From Geomonas oryzae (GTDB taxonomy: Bacteria > Desulfobacterota > Desulfuromonadia > Geobacterales > Geobacteraceae), in NCBI RefSeq assembly GCF_004117875.1, contig NZ_RAHW01000001.1, positions 992,001 through 1,056,000 on the forward strand: 64,000 nt of DNA, given 5' to 3'. Shown piece after piece: positions 16,978 to 25,632 of the stretch. Positions within the stretch are counted from its first letter, which is position 1, and every line of letters starts with the position of its first letter. The notes beneath the pieces are model-generated. The model had not been told where the DNA came from. It saw only the letters and a list, made by a program, of their open reading frames with translations, and searched no databases. The translations under genes and the position numbers were made by a program.

Positions 16978-18042
16978 ATGCTCAACACCATAAATGAAAA
17001 AGTAGCCTCCGGCGCCGAACTCACCCGCGAAGAAGCCCTCTGGTGCCTCACCGAGGGTGACCTCGTCGCCGTCGGCCGCATCGCCGACACTATACGCCGC
17101 ACCATGCACCCGGATGGGTGCGTGAGCTTCGTGGTCGACCGCAACGTGAACTACACCAACGTCTGCGAGTCGCAGTGCAAGTTCTGCGCGTTCTACAGAA
17201 ACGCCGAGGCCCCCGACGCCTACCTGCTGGAGAACGGCGAGATCATGGCGAAGATCCAGGAACTCGTGGACCAGGGGGGTACCCAGCTCCTGATGCAGGG
17301 GGGGCTGCACCCTTCCCTCGACGTCACCTACTTCGAGAAGCTCTTCCGCGAGATCAAGCGCCGCTTCCCCGGCGTGCAGAACCACTCGCTTTCTCCCGCG
17401 GAGATCACCCACACCGCGAGGCTATCCGGGCTCTCCATCCCCGAGACGCTCGCGCGCCTCAAGGAGGCGGGGCTCGATTCCGTTCCGGGGGGCGGCGCCG
17501 AGATCCTCGTGGACAGCGTGCGCGCCGAGATCTCACCTAAGAAGATCGGCTGGCAGGGGTGGGCGACCGTGATGCGCGAGGCGGCGAAACTCGGCATGTC
17601 CACCACGGCGACCATGATGTTCGGCAGCAAGGAGCGCGTCGAGGACATCGTCGAGCACCTGTTCCGGGTGCGTGACCTGCAGGCCGAGGGTGGCAGTTTC
17701 ACCGCCTTCATCCCCTGGACCTACCAGCCGGGGAACACCGAGCTCGGCGGCGAGACGGCGAGCGGCGTCGAATACCTGAAGGTGCTGGCGCTCTCACGCA
17801 TCGTGCTGCGCAATATCCGGAACATCCAGGCGAGCTGGGTGACCCAGGGGGCCAAGATGGCCCAGGTCGCCCTCTTCTTCGGCGCGAACGACGTCGGGGG
17901 GACCATGCTCGAGGAGAACGTGGTCGCCGCGGCGGGATGCCGTTTCCGCATGTCGCAGCAGCAGATGATCGAACTGATCAAGGGTGCCGGCTTCACGCCG
18001 GTCCGACGCACCACCCTCTACCGGGAGCTCGAGCGCTACTGA
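16978..18042 (+). CDS. mqnC: Cyclic dehypoxanthinyl futalosine synthase MqnC
   Basis: 354 residues. The radical-SAM motif CESQCKFC is near residues 62-69 after VVDRNVNYTNV. Also present are MQGGLHPSLDVTYFEKL, VPGGGAEILVDSVRAEISPKK and FIPWTYQPGNTEL, typical of MqnC, which cyclises dehypoxanthinyl futalosine on the way to 1,4-dihydroxy-6-naphthoate. It is clearly paralogous to the preceding mqnE. No MqnA, MqnB or MqnD homologue is in the window, so the remaining steps must be encoded elsewhere. Intergenic heptamer repeats follow the stop. Confidence 0.94.
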   Translation: MLNTINEKVASGAELTREEALWCLTEGDLVAVGRIADTIRRTMHPDGCVSFVVDRNVNYTNVCESQCKFCAFYRNAEAPDAYLLENGEIMAKIQELVDQGGTQLLMQGGLHPSLDVTYFEKLFREIKRRFPGVQNHSLSPAEITHTARLSGLSIPETLARLKEAGLDSVPGGGAEILVDSVRAEISPKKIGWQGWATVMREAAKLGMSTTATMMFGSKERVEDIVEHLFRVRDLQAEGGSFTAFIPWTYQPGNTELGGETASGVEYLKVLALSRIVLRNIRNIQASWVTQGAKMAQVALFFGANDVGGTMLEENVVAAAGCRFRMSQQQMIELIKGAGFTPVRRTTLYRELERY

Positions 18043-18052
18043 TGGGGCAATG

Positions 18053-18177
18053 GAAAATTGACAATTTACAATGTCGTTGGCGTTGGGGCTGGCGCTTGCC
18101 CCCGGCCCGGTCCGGCCACCAAGCCGAAAAACTTGTTGTTTCATCGCCAATTGTTCAATCGTCCATTGTCAATTGAC
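18053..18177. repeat. Inverted pair of heptamer-repeat tracts
   Basis: The left arm (AATTGAC AATTTAC AATG) and the right arm (reading TTGACAA TGGACGA TTGAACA on the opposite strand) are degenerate 7-bp repeats facing each other across about 70 bp. The right arm overlaps a plausible hisC promoter (TTGTCA-N18-TATATT). A matching tract occurs at 43.27 kb. Confidence 0.75.
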
Positions 18178-18227
18178 GTTCAATTTGGTTATATTCACAC
18201 CCTGAATCTGCCAGCAAAGGAGTTGCC

Positions 18228-19280
18228 ATGAGTGCCCTGCGAAAAAACATCGCAGATATGGCAGGCTATGTCCCCGGCTTCCAGCCCGAAGATGCGGCCT
18301 CCTACATCAAGCTGAACACGAACGAGAACCCCTATCCGCCGTCACCGCGGGTGATCGAGGCGATAAACGCCGAGGTCGGCGAGGGGCTGCGCCGCTACCC
18401 GGACGCCGCGAGCCGTCTGGCCCGTGAGGAAGCCGGCAGGCTGTACGGTTTCGATCCGTCATGGATCATCATGGCCAACGGTTCGGACGAGGTGCTGAAC
18501 AACCTGATCCGCGCCTTCGCCGGCGAGGGGGAGGAGGTCGCCTACATCCATCCCTCCTATTCTTATTACGGGACGCTTGCCGAGATCCAGGGCGCCAAGG
18601 TACGTACCTTCGGACTCTCCGAGGCGTTCGAGCCGCAGGGGATTCCGGAGCGCTACGATGCGAAGCTCTTCTTCCTCACCAACCCGAACGCGCCCCTTGG
18701 CTTCACCTACAGCCAAAAGTACATAGCGGATCTGGCCGGCCGGCTCTCCGGCGTGCTCGTCGTGGACGAGGCGTACGCCGATTTCGCCGAGGAGAACTCG
18801 CTCGAGCTCGTGCGCTCCCTTGACAACGTCGTGGTCACCCGGACCTTCTCCAAGAGCTATTCGCTCGCCGGGATGAGGCTTGGTCTTGCCATCGCACGCC
18901 CCGAGGTGATCGCTGCGCTCAACAAGATCCGCGACCACTACAACCTGGACCGCCTGGCCCAGACCGCCGCGGCTGCCGCACTGAGCGACCAGGAGTACTT
19001 CCGCGGCTGCGTCGCGAAGATCAAGGAGACGCGCGCCTGGTTCACCGCCGAGCTTGAAAAGATCGGCTACCACGTTATTCCATCCAGCGGGAACTACGTC
19101 TTCGCTTCTCCCCCCGACCGTGACGGCACCCGTGTCTACCAGGGGCTCTACGACAGAAAGATCCTCGTGCGGCACTTCACCGACCCGAAGCTCAGCCACG
19201 GCCTGCGTATCAGCATCGGAACGAAAGAGGAGATGGAGCGCACCGTGCAGGCCCTGGTCGAGATCGGCCCGGGGCGGTAA
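18228..19280 (+). CDS. hisC: Histidinol-phosphate aminotransferase
   Basis: 350 residues, the usual HisC length, with AAAGGAG 6 nt before the ATG. A fold-type I PLP aminotransferase: substrate-side [12 protein letters not shown] near residue 30, [22 protein letters not shown], and the PLP-lysine region [17 protein letters not shown] near 205-221. It transfers the amino group from glutamate to imidazole-acetol phosphate in histidine synthesis. It stands apart from other his genes here and seems to be a single-gene unit. Related aromatic aminotransferases are the main alternative. Confidence 0.93.
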   Translation: MSALRKNIADMAGYVPGFQPEDAASYIKLNTNENPYPPSPRVIEAINAEVGEGLRRYPDAASRLAREEAGRLYGFDPSWIIMANGSDEVLNNLIRAFAGEGEEVAYIHPSYSYYGTLAEIQGAKVRTFGLSEAFEPQGIPERYDAKLFFLTNPNAPLGFTYSQKYIADLAGRLSGVLVVDEAYADFAEENSLELVRSLDNVVVTRTFSKSYSLAGMRLGLAIARPEVIAALNKIRDHYNLDRLAQTAAAAALSDQEYFRGCVAKIKETRAWFTAELEKIGYHVIPSSGNYVFASPPDRDGTRVYQGLYDRKILVRHFTDPKLSHGLRISIGTKEEMERTVQALVEIGPGR

Positions 19281-19449
19281 CCGCTTCCGGAAACCAGAAA
19301 TTTTTTAGCAAAAAGAAATTCAGGCACTTGTGCAGAAGGTGAAAAAGTTGTAATCTTTGCGGCTGGCGCGTCGACCGGCTCAGCCGATCGGCATCTTGCC
19401 AGCTAACTATCTTGACCGCATACAGAGATGCAGAAACGGACGGAGACTT

Positions 19450-20583
19450 TTGCAGAACAGACATAATGCTACAAATCCCGCAGCGGCATACCTCATCACC
19501 GACCAAAAGACCCTGGATGAACTCGTTGAGCGGCTCGCGAAAGAGACGGTTCTGGCTTTCGATCTCGAGGCCGACTCGCTGCACCACTACACCGAGAAGG
19601 TCTGCCTGATCCAGGTCTCCTCCGAACAGGAAAACCGCCTGATCGATCCGCTGGCCGACCTCGACGTGAGGGTGCTTGCTCCGATCTTCGCCAACCCCGC
19701 CATCAAGAAGATCTTCCACGGCGCAGACTACGACATGCGCTCGCTGTACCGCGACTTCGGCATCGAGGTCGTGAACCTGTTCGACACCATGATTGCCAGC
19801 CAGTTCCTCGGCGAAAGCGAGTTCGGCTTGGCGGCTCTCTTGAAGAAGCGTTTCGGGGTGGAGTTGGACAAGCGTTACCAGAAGGCGGACTGGAGCAAGC
19901 GCCCCTTCTCGCCGGAGATGCTGGAATACGCCATGAAGGACACCTCCCTCCTGATCCCGCTTTACCGTCAGCTCGAAAAGGAACTGGTCGGCAAGGGGCG
20001 CCTCACCTGGGTGGAGGAGGAATCGGAGCTGGTGGCCGGGGTGCGTTCTCCTTCCCGCGAGGGGGAGCTCATGTGTCTGCGCTTCAAGGGCGCCAACAAG
20101 ATGAAGCCGCGCGAGCTTGCCGTTCTCGAGGAACTCCTTAAGTTTCGGGACGAGAAGGCGCGCACCGCCGACGTCCCCCCCTTCCGTATCCTGAGCAACG
20201 ACCTGCTGCGCGAGCTGGCGGAGAAGCAGCCGAGGAACAACTTCGAGCTGGTCGGCATCCACAGCATGTCCTCGAAGCTGATCGAGCGGCTGGGTCGCGG
20301 CCTGCTGCAGGCGGTCGCCGCCGGCCTCGCGGTACCGCAGGACAAGCTCCCCCAGGTCCAGCAGTCGCGTCGTCCGGTGCTGGACCGGATCCAGGACGAA
20401 AAAGTGAAGCGGCTCAAGGTCTGGCGCGAGGCGAAGTCGGCCCAGCTCGGACTCGGCGTAGGCCTCGTCGCCAACAACACGCTTCTGGAGGCCCTGGCCG
20501 AGCCCGGCTCCTCTCAGAACGCGCTTTTGAAGCGCTGGCAGCGCGAGGCGTTCGGTGATGAGCTCGCGTCGCTCATTTCCTAA
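19450..20583 (+). CDS. rnd: Ribonuclease D
   Basis: 377 residues from a TTG at 19450, chosen because GGACGGAG lies about 5 nt upstream and the length then matches E. coli RNase D; a farther TTG at 19357 has no good site. The DEDD exonuclease motifs are visible: FDLEADSLHHY, FHGADYDMRSLYRDFGI and the Y-x3-D motif in LEYAMKDTSLLIPLY. The C-terminal half contains HRDC-type helices (KPRELAVLEELLKFRDEKA, then ILSNDLLRELAEKQP). It trims 3' ends of structured RNAs such as tRNA precursors. A strong terminator follows. Confidence 0.92.
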   Translation: MQNRHNATNPAAAYLITDQKTLDELVERLAKETVLAFDLEADSLHHYTEKVCLIQVSSEQENRLIDPLADLDVRVLAPIFANPAIKKIFHGADYDMRSLYRDFGIEVVNLFDTMIASQFLGESEFGLAALLKKRFGVELDKRYQKADWSKRPFSPEMLEYAMKDTSLLIPLYRQLEKELVGKGRLTWVEEESELVAGVRSPSREGELMCLRFKGANKMKPRELAVLEELLKFRDEKARTADVPPFRILSNDLLRELAEKQPRNNFELVGIHSMSSKLIERLGRGLLQAVAAGLAVPQDKLPQVQQSRRPVLDRIQDEKVKRLKVWREAKSAQLGLGVGLVANNTLLEALAEPGSSQNALLKRWQREAFGDELASLIS

Positions 20584-20607
20584 AAGACCGTACCTATCGA
20601 TGTGCCG

Positions 20608-20640
20608 AAAAGGCGGGTTCCTGTGAACCCGCCTTTTTTC
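20608..20640 (+). terminator. rnd terminator
   Basis: AAGGCGGGTTC, a CTGT loop and GAACCCGCC are followed by TTTTTT, a near-perfect intrinsic terminator 25 bp after the rnd stop. Confidence 0.95.
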
Positions 20641-20747
20641 GTAAATGAGTCTCGCCGCCTGCTGTTTTCCATGAGAACTCCTTGTGCGGGGCAAGGGGTG
20701 CTGTATAAATATGAAGCTGGAGCGGGAAACGATCGGCGGAGGAGCAG

Positions 20748-21452
20748 ATGGCTCTTTACGTAGGGACCAGCGGATTCTCGTACGCGGCATGGAAGGGGAA
20801 CTTCTACCCCGAGCACCTTGCGGGGCAAAACATGCTCGCTTTTTACGGCACGCGTTTCAACGGTGTTGAGATCAACAACACTTTCCACCGGATGCCGAAG
20901 CTCTCGTTGCTGGAAGGGTGGCGCGGTGAGGTCCCGGAAACTTTCCGTTTCGCGCTCAAGGCGCCGCAGAGCATCACCCACGTTCGGCGCCTGCGCGAGG
21001 TCGACGACGCGGTCTCTTACTTCTTCGACGTGGCCGGGGCGCTGGGAGAGCGGCTGGGGGCGGTGCTGTTCCAGATACCGCCGAGCCTGAAGAAGGATGT
21101 CCCCCTGCTGCACGACTTTCTGTCCCTCGTTCCTCCCGGGCGCCGGGTCGCCCTGCAGTTTCGCAACCGCTCCTGGCTTGACGACGAGGTCTTCTCCCTC
21201 CTGCAGCGAAACGACGCGGCGCTCTGCCTGGTGGACAGCGACGATGACGAAGCCATGCCTGCGGTGGCGACCGCCGGGTGGGGGTACCTGAGACTCAGGC
21301 GCCAGGAGTACGGGGCTGCGGAATTGGGGAAGTGGGTGGACCTGGTCAACAGGCAGGGGTGGCATGACGCTTTTGTCTTCTTCAAGCATGAGGATGCCGC
21401 AAAGGGGCCGATGTTCGCGCGGCAGTTTCTCGATATCGTTGCTGGTGGATGA
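20748..21452 (+). CDS. DUF72 (YecE-like) family protein
   Basis: 234 residues. Family hallmarks include the N-terminal YVGTSGFSYAAWKGNFYP, then FNGVEINNTFHRMP, FRFALKAPQSITH, LGAVLFQIPPSLKK and VALQFRNRSWL. DUF72 proteins fold as TIM-barrel-like enzymes of unknown substrate, and the biochemical role is not established. GGAGGAG 5 nt before the ATG supports the start. It follows the rnd terminator, so it likely has its own promoter, and it may be co-transcribed with the small coiled-coil membrane protein 96 bp downstream. Confidence 0.93.
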   Translation: MALYVGTSGFSYAAWKGNFYPEHLAGQNMLAFYGTRFNGVEINNTFHRMPKLSLLEGWRGEVPETFRFALKAPQSITHVRRLREVDDAVSYFFDVAGALGERLGAVLFQIPPSLKKDVPLLHDFLSLVPPGRRVALQFRNRSWLDDEVFSLLQRNDAALCLVDSDDDEAMPAVATAGWGYLRLRRQEYGAAELGKWVDLVNRQGWHDAFVFFKHEDAAKGPMFARQFLDIVAGG

Positions 21453-21548
21453 GGAGGCCGGGGCAAGGAGCGTGCCCCGGAGTACGACCGATCAATACAA
21501 GACCAAGGGCCGGTGCCGGCTCGAGGAAGGCAAATAAGGGAGGTACGG

Positions 21549-21875
21549 ATGAGTATCTGGAGCGTGGCGAAGATCGCGGCGACGAAGATCCCGTGGGGGA
21601 GGGTGTTCGAGAACCTCCCGGTGGTGGTGGAGATGGCGAACCGGGCCAAGGGGCGGTTCATGGGGGAAGGCGCTGCAAGCGACCTGGAGGCGAGGTTGCA
21701 GCAGCTCCACGAGGAGAACCGCAGGCTGGAGAAGGCGCTTCTTGAAACCTCCGGGCACTTGCAGCTTGCGGTGAAGACGCTGAAGGTGGTAATGGCCCGT
21801 CAGAAGGTTTTGATGGGGGCTACGGCGGTTTCGTTGCTGGTCGCCATTGCAGCGCTGGTGGTGGCGCTCAACTGA
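21549..21875 (+). CDS. Small coiled-coil membrane protein, 108 aa
   Basis: The start is at ATG 21549, preceded by AGGGAGG at ideal spacing. The protein has a basic amphipathic N-half, then a heptad-rich coiled coil (LEARLQQLHEENRRLEKALL, near residues 50-70), and one C-terminal membrane helix (GATAVSLLVAIAALVVAL). The topology suggests a tail-anchored inner-membrane protein with a cytoplasmic coiled coil. I do not recognise the family and give no function. Confidence 0.8.
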   Translation: MSIWSVAKIAATKIPWGRVFENLPVVVEMANRAKGRFMGEGAASDLEARLQQLHEENRRLEKALLETSGHLQLAVKTLKVVMARQKVLMGATAVSLLVAIAALVVALN

Positions 21876-21944
21876 GCAAGGGGAAATAGATCTCTTCCTC
21901 ACCGCGCCTGTATCGTCGGCCGCAGCGATTTTCCCCCTCCCCGG

Positions 21945-21970
21945 CCCTCCCCCTCCGGGGGAGGGAGGTG
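21945..21970. repeat. Purine-rich palindromic repeat
   Basis: CCCTCCCCCT directly abuts CCGGGGGAGGGAGG, a near-perfect short palindrome in the convergent gap between the coiled-coil gene and rsmE. It belongs to a dispersed family also seen near 27.1, 37.8, 49.35 and 61.2-61.6 kb. Confidence 0.8.
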
Positions 21971-22008
21971 CAGAGCGGACTCCCTTGACGCAACCGATTA
22001 TTTCTCTC

Positions 22009-22749
22009 CTACCTGATGTCGCCCCAGTGGAACTGCAGGATCGAAACCATGGCGAGCCCGGCGGTCTCCGTGCGCAGGATCCGCTTGCCGAGGGTGACCG
22101 GGGTGAAGCCGCAGGCGAGCGCTTCCTTTACTTCCTCAGGACTCAACCCTCCCTCTGGGCCGACGACGATCGCCACGCTCTTTGGCTCCGTGTGACGGGC
22201 CAGCGTTTCCCGCAGCGTATTCTCGTCCTCCCCCTCCCATAACAATAGCTTCACGTCCTGCCGCGATTCCTTGAGCACTTCCTTCAGAGTCCCGCCTATC
22301 GCCACCCTCGGCGCGCCGCCACGCCCCGACTGTCGGGCCGCTTCCTGCACGATCTTCTCGAAACGCGCAAGTTTTCCTGCCGTCTTCTCACCCCGGAATT
22401 TAACGATGGAGCGCGCGCCGTCGAAGGTGACCACCTCGGAGATGCCGAGTTCGGTGCACTTTTGCAGGATCAGGTCCAGCTTCTCCCCCTTCGGGAGTCC
22501 CTGGTAGAGGGTGATGCTGAGAGCGGGTTCTTCTACGGCAGGTGCGGCGTTCGCGGCGATGCGGACGGTGAGGGCTTTTGCCCCCACCTCCGCGATGGTA
22601 CCGCAATGCCTTACCCCGCAGGCATCGATGAGCTCGACCTCGGCCCCTTCTTTGAGCCGCAGCACGCGAGCCATGTGCCGGTAGAGCTCACCGGTGACGA
22701 CCGCTTCACCGTCACTGATGGCGTTGTCGCCCAGGAAAAAGCTGCGCAT
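22009..22749 (-). CDS. rsmE: 16S rRNA (uracil1498-N3)-methyltransferase
   Basis: 246 residues. RsmE is a SPOUT-knot methyltransferase that makes m3U1498 in 16S rRNA. Conserved blocks are GELYRHMARVLRLKEGAEVE at the N-terminal PUA-like domain, LYQGLPKGEKLDLILQKCTE, ARQSGRGGAPR, and the C-terminal SAM-binding knot IVVGPEGGLSPEEV with LGKRILRTETA. It begins 3 bp after the prmA stop, so the two form a translation-machinery methylation operon. Confidence 0.95.
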   Translation of the reverse strand: MRSFFLGDNAISDGEAVVTGELYRHMARVLRLKEGAEVELIDACGVRHCGTIAEVGAKALTVRIAANAAPAVEEPALSITLYQGLPKGEKLDLILQKCTELGISEVVTFDGARSIVKFRGEKTAGKLARFEKIVQEAARQSGRGGAPRVAIGGTLKEVLKESRQDVKLLLWEGEDENTLRETLARHTEPKSVAIVVGPEGGLSPEEVKEALACGFTPVTLGKRILRTETAGLAMVSILQFHWGDIR

Positions 22750-22752
22750 TCG

Positions 22753-23673
22753 CTACCGGGACTTTCTCAGGGTGAGGCATGACCACTCGGCCTCCCTGGG
22801 GTTTTCCACGAGGGAGAGCGAGGGGAAGCCTGCGAGGACGAACTCTTCCTTCTCGGTCAGGATGCCGGAAAGGATGAGCCATCCGCCGGGGGCGACGCGG
22901 GAGATGAGCTGATCGGAGAGGCGCACCAGTTCCTCGGCGAGGATGTTGGCGACGACCACGGGGTAGCTCCCCGGCAGCTTGCCGAGGTCCGTGGTGGACG
23001 CGGCCACCCGGTCGGCGACACCGTTCAGCTCGAGGTTTTCCTGGGTGACGCGCACCGCCTCGGGGTCGATGTCGACGGCGGTAATGGCGCCGGCGCCGAG
23101 AAGGGCGGCGGCTATGCTGAGTACGCCGGAGCCGGTTCCGACGTCGAGAACGGGAGAGGGGAGCACGCCGTCGCAATGGTCGAGCGCGATCCGCTCCATC
23201 GATTCGAGGCACATCTTAGTGGTGGGATGAGCGCCGGTGCCGAACGCCATGCCGGGGTCGATCTGGATCACCAGGTCGCCTGCCACTTCCTGGTACTCTT
23301 CCCAGGTCGGTTTGATGACCAGGCGCCTGCCGATGCGGACCGGCTTGAAATGTACCTTCCAGTTGTTGGCCCAGTCCTCGTTCTTGATGACGGTGACGAC
23401 GGGAGGCTTGTAGACGTACCCCTCGAATTCGGGGCCGCGGGTGGCGAGGAACTGCTCAACCTTGATGCGCATGTCCTCGAGGGAGTCGTCGAGAGGGAGG
23501 TACCCTTTCACGGTCTTCACGCTGCTATCCTCGAGGGAATCGAGGGAAAATGTGTCGAGGTGCATGTTGTCGATGCCGACGCCGTTGCCGGTCAGTTCGA
23601 CGAGAAAGTCCGCTAATGTGTCCACCATTTCGGCGGGGACGTCGCAGGCGATTTCGGCCCAGTCCGTGATCAT
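22753..23673 (-). CDS. prmA: Ribosomal protein L11 methyltransferase
   Basis: 306 residues, full length. The N-terminal substrate domain precedes a class I SAM methyltransferase: IQIDPGMAFGTGAHPTTKMC, then motif I LDVGTGSGVLSIAAALLGAG, an acidic residue in AVDIDPEAV, and VVANILAEELVRL, the NILA signature of PrmA. It trimethylates L11. An AGGAG lies about 12 nt before the ATG, a somewhat long spacing. rsmE follows directly. Confidence 0.95.
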   Translation of the reverse strand: MITDWAEIACDVPAEMVDTLADFLVELTGNGVGIDNMHLDTFSLDSLEDSSVKTVKGYLPLDDSLEDMRIKVEQFLATRGPEFEGYVYKPPVVTVIKNEDWANNWKVHFKPVRIGRRLVIKPTWEEYQEVAGDLVIQIDPGMAFGTGAHPTTKMCLESMERIALDHCDGVLPSPVLDVGTGSGVLSIAAALLGAGAITAVDIDPEAVRVTQENLELNGVADRVAASTTDLGKLPGSYPVVVANILAEELVRLSDQLISRVAPGGWLILSGILTEKEEFVLAGFPSLSLVENPREAEWSCLTLRKSR

Positions 23674-23786
23674 AATGAGTTTTCTTCTCCTTTGGGGTTT
23701 GCGAATGCCGGATTAAACTAGCAGAGAAATAAAGGAAATGGCAATGAAAACCTTGACATCCAAAAAAAGTCGGGCGTAATTATAAT

Positions 23787-23813
23787 TAAAATTTTTCGGG
23801 CATGTGCCGATAA
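23787..23813 (+). promoter_or_regulatory. Sigma-28 (FliA)-like promoter
   Basis: TAAAATTT-N11-GCCGATAA differs from the FliA consensus (TAAAGTTT-N11-GCCGATAA) at one base. It lies about 130 bp upstream of the dikinase-regulator gene. Two sigma-70 candidates are nearby: TTGACA-N18-TAATTA starting near 23753, and TTGCCT-N17-TATATA closer to the gene. Confidence 0.5.
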
Positions 23814-23943
23814 GAAAAATCGAGAAGCTTTTCCCATTAAATTTTAGTTTTGCCTAAAATGAAAAAACATGGTATATATCTAATGAATTTGGCCGGGCGG
23901 GCGTAAAGAACCGAGTAAGGCCGCGGATTTTGGGTGATTAAAG

Positions 23944-24756
23944 ATGTATCACGTCTATTTACTTTCGGATGCAACGGGTGAGACGGTCGAGCGGGTGGCG
24001 CGGGCCGCGCTGACCCAATTCAAGGACGTGGACGTCCGGCTGCGCCGGGTCGGGCAGATCAGGAACCAGGATGACATCCTGAAAGCCCTGGACGAGGTCG
24101 CCAAGACCCCCGGCATCATCTTTTACACGCTGGTCAACACGGAACTGGCGCAGTTCGTAAGAAACGAATGCGAGGCAAGGCAGCTCGATGCGGTGGATCT
24201 CATCACGCCGCTTCTCTTCAAGCTGGCCGAGTTCCTGGAAATGAGGCCGCAGAAGCTTCCCGGCCTGCAGTACGAGATGAACTCGGAGTACTACCGCCGC
24301 ATGGAGGCGGTGGATTTCACGGTAAAGCAGGACGACGGCCAGGAGCCGCGCAACCTGCACAAGGCCGACATCGTTCTGGTCGGGGTATCCCGCTCCTCCA
24401 AGACGCCGCTTTCCATGTACCTGGCACACAAGGGGTACAAGGTGGCGAACGTCCCGATCATCCAGGGGATCGACCCGCCGCCGGAGTTGGAAGAAGTTGA
24501 GCCGGAGCGGGTGGTTGGCCTTATCATCAGCACCCAGCGGCTGGTAGACATCCGTTCGGCGCGCCTGAGAAACCTCAGGCAGAGCCCGCGCGGCAGTTAC
24601 GCGGATTTCAGGCTGGTCGAGGAGGAGCTGGCGTATTGCCGGCGCTTCTACCGGGCCCACCCCGCATGGCTGGTCATCGATGTAACCAACAAATCCGTTG
24701 AGGAGTCCGCGGCAGAGATCTTGAGCCGGCTCCATGGTGATATCAGGCACGATTAG
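23944..24756 (+). CDS. PPDK/PEP-synthase regulatory kinase-pyrophosphorylase
   Basis: 270 residues, the typical length for this family (DUF299, also called PpsR or PDRP1). These bifunctional proteins inactivate pyruvate phosphate dikinase or PEP synthase by ADP-dependent phosphorylation and reactivate them by Pi-dependent phosphorolysis. Visible landmarks are [20 protein letters not shown] at the N-terminus, the P-loop-like [20 protein letters not shown] (about 150-169), and [14 protein letters not shown]. It would set the direction of carbon flow between PEP and pyruvate. The target enzyme is not in the window. A sigma-28-like promoter lies upstream. Confidence 0.93.
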   Translation: MYHVYLLSDATGETVERVARAALTQFKDVDVRLRRVGQIRNQDDILKALDEVAKTPGIIFYTLVNTELAQFVRNECEARQLDAVDLITPLLFKLAEFLEMRPQKLPGLQYEMNSEYYRRMEAVDFTVKQDDGQEPRNLHKADIVLVGVSRSSKTPLSMYLAHKGYKVANVPIIQGIDPPPELEEVEPERVVGLIISTQRLVDIRSARLRNLRQSPRGSYADFRLVEEELAYCRRFYRAHPAWLVIDVTNKSVEESAAEILSRLHGDIRHD

Positions 24757-24791
24757 AGGTCGACATAATTAACAAAGAGAGGGAAAACAAC

Positions 24792-25466
24792 ATGAAAATT
24801 CTGGTGGTTGAAGACGAGAAGAAGGTTGCCAGCTTCATAAAGCGCGGGCTCGAAGAAGAGCAGTACGAAGTCACCACCGCGGCAGACGGTGAAGAGGGGC
24901 TGAAGCTTGCGCTCGAGAAGCCGTTCGACCTGATCGTGCTCGACTGGATGCTCCCGAAAAAGGACGGCCTGTCCGTTCTGAAGGAGCTCAGGGAGCGCAA
25001 GAACGTCACCCCGATCCTGATGCTGACTGCAAAGGACTCCGTAGAAGATATCGTGGCTGGTCTTGATTCCGGTTCCGACGACTACCTGACCAAGCCGTTC
25101 GCGTTCGCCGAGCTGCTCGCCCGCGTCCGTGCACTGATGAGGAGGAGCGAGCTCGACCGCGGCGCCGAGATCCGTTTCGCCGACCTGCGTCTCGACCCGG
25201 TCACCCACAAGGTGTGGCGCAAGGACAAGGAGATCGACCTTACCGCGAAGGAGTACGGCCTGCTCGAGTACTTCATGCGCAACCCGCACCAGGTGCTCAC
25301 CAGGACCATGATCGCCGAGCACGTCTGGGACTACACCTTCGACAGCTTCACGAACATCATCGACGTCTACGTGAACTACCTGCGTAAGAAGATCGACCGC
25401 GACGCCGACAAGAAGCTCATCCACACCGTGAGGGGCGTAGGCTACATCCTCAAAGAAGAAGAATAG
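24792..25466 (+). CDS. OmpR-family response regulator, orphan
   Basis: 224 residues. The N-terminal receiver has the acidic pocket (VVEDEKK), phospho-acceptor Asp near residue 52 in IVLDWMLPKKDG, the switch Thr in MLTAKDS, and Lys in LTKPFAFAELLAR. The C-terminal winged helix (LTAKEYGLLEYFMRNPHQVL and YVNYLRKKIDRD, ending VRGVGYILKEEE) is of the OmpR/PhoB class. No histidine kinase is adjacent, and a terminator follows at once. The closest style is CusR/CzcR-like regulators, but the target genes cannot be told. Confidence 0.93.
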   Translation: MKILVVEDEKKVASFIKRGLEEEQYEVTTAADGEEGLKLALEKPFDLIVLDWMLPKKDGLSVLKELRERKNVTPILMLTAKDSVEDIVAGLDSGSDDYLTKPFAFAELLARVRALMRRSELDRGAEIRFADLRLDPVTHKVWRKDKEIDLTAKEYGLLEYFMRNPHQVLTRTMIAEHVWDYTFDSFTNIIDVYVNYLRKKIDRDADKKLIHTVRGVGYILKEEE

Positions 25467-25498
25467 ACAGAGGCCGAAGGCACCTGTCCTGCTGAATG

Positions 25499-25549
25499 AA
25501 ACGGACCTTTTCCAGTCGAAACACGACCGGGAGGGGTCCGTTTTTTCTT
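25499..25549 (+). terminator. Terminator after response regulator
   Basis: AAACGGACC and GGTCCGTTT pair as outer arms, with further CC(G)/GG pairing inside, followed by a run of T. It lies just after the regulator stop and before the HtrA gene. Confidence 0.85.
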
Positions 25550-25632
25550 TGTAAGCGGGGAAGTGTCGGGAGTCTTGACAAAGTCCGGGAGCGGTATTAG
25601 CTTTACCCTACTCAAACCCTCAGGAGGTAGCC

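Noticed and set aside
12864..18042. Ubiquinone synthesis cluster, suggested by UbiA, UbiD and UbiX homologues
   Set aside because: MqnE and MqnC follow directly, so these enzymes fit the futalosine menaquinone route.
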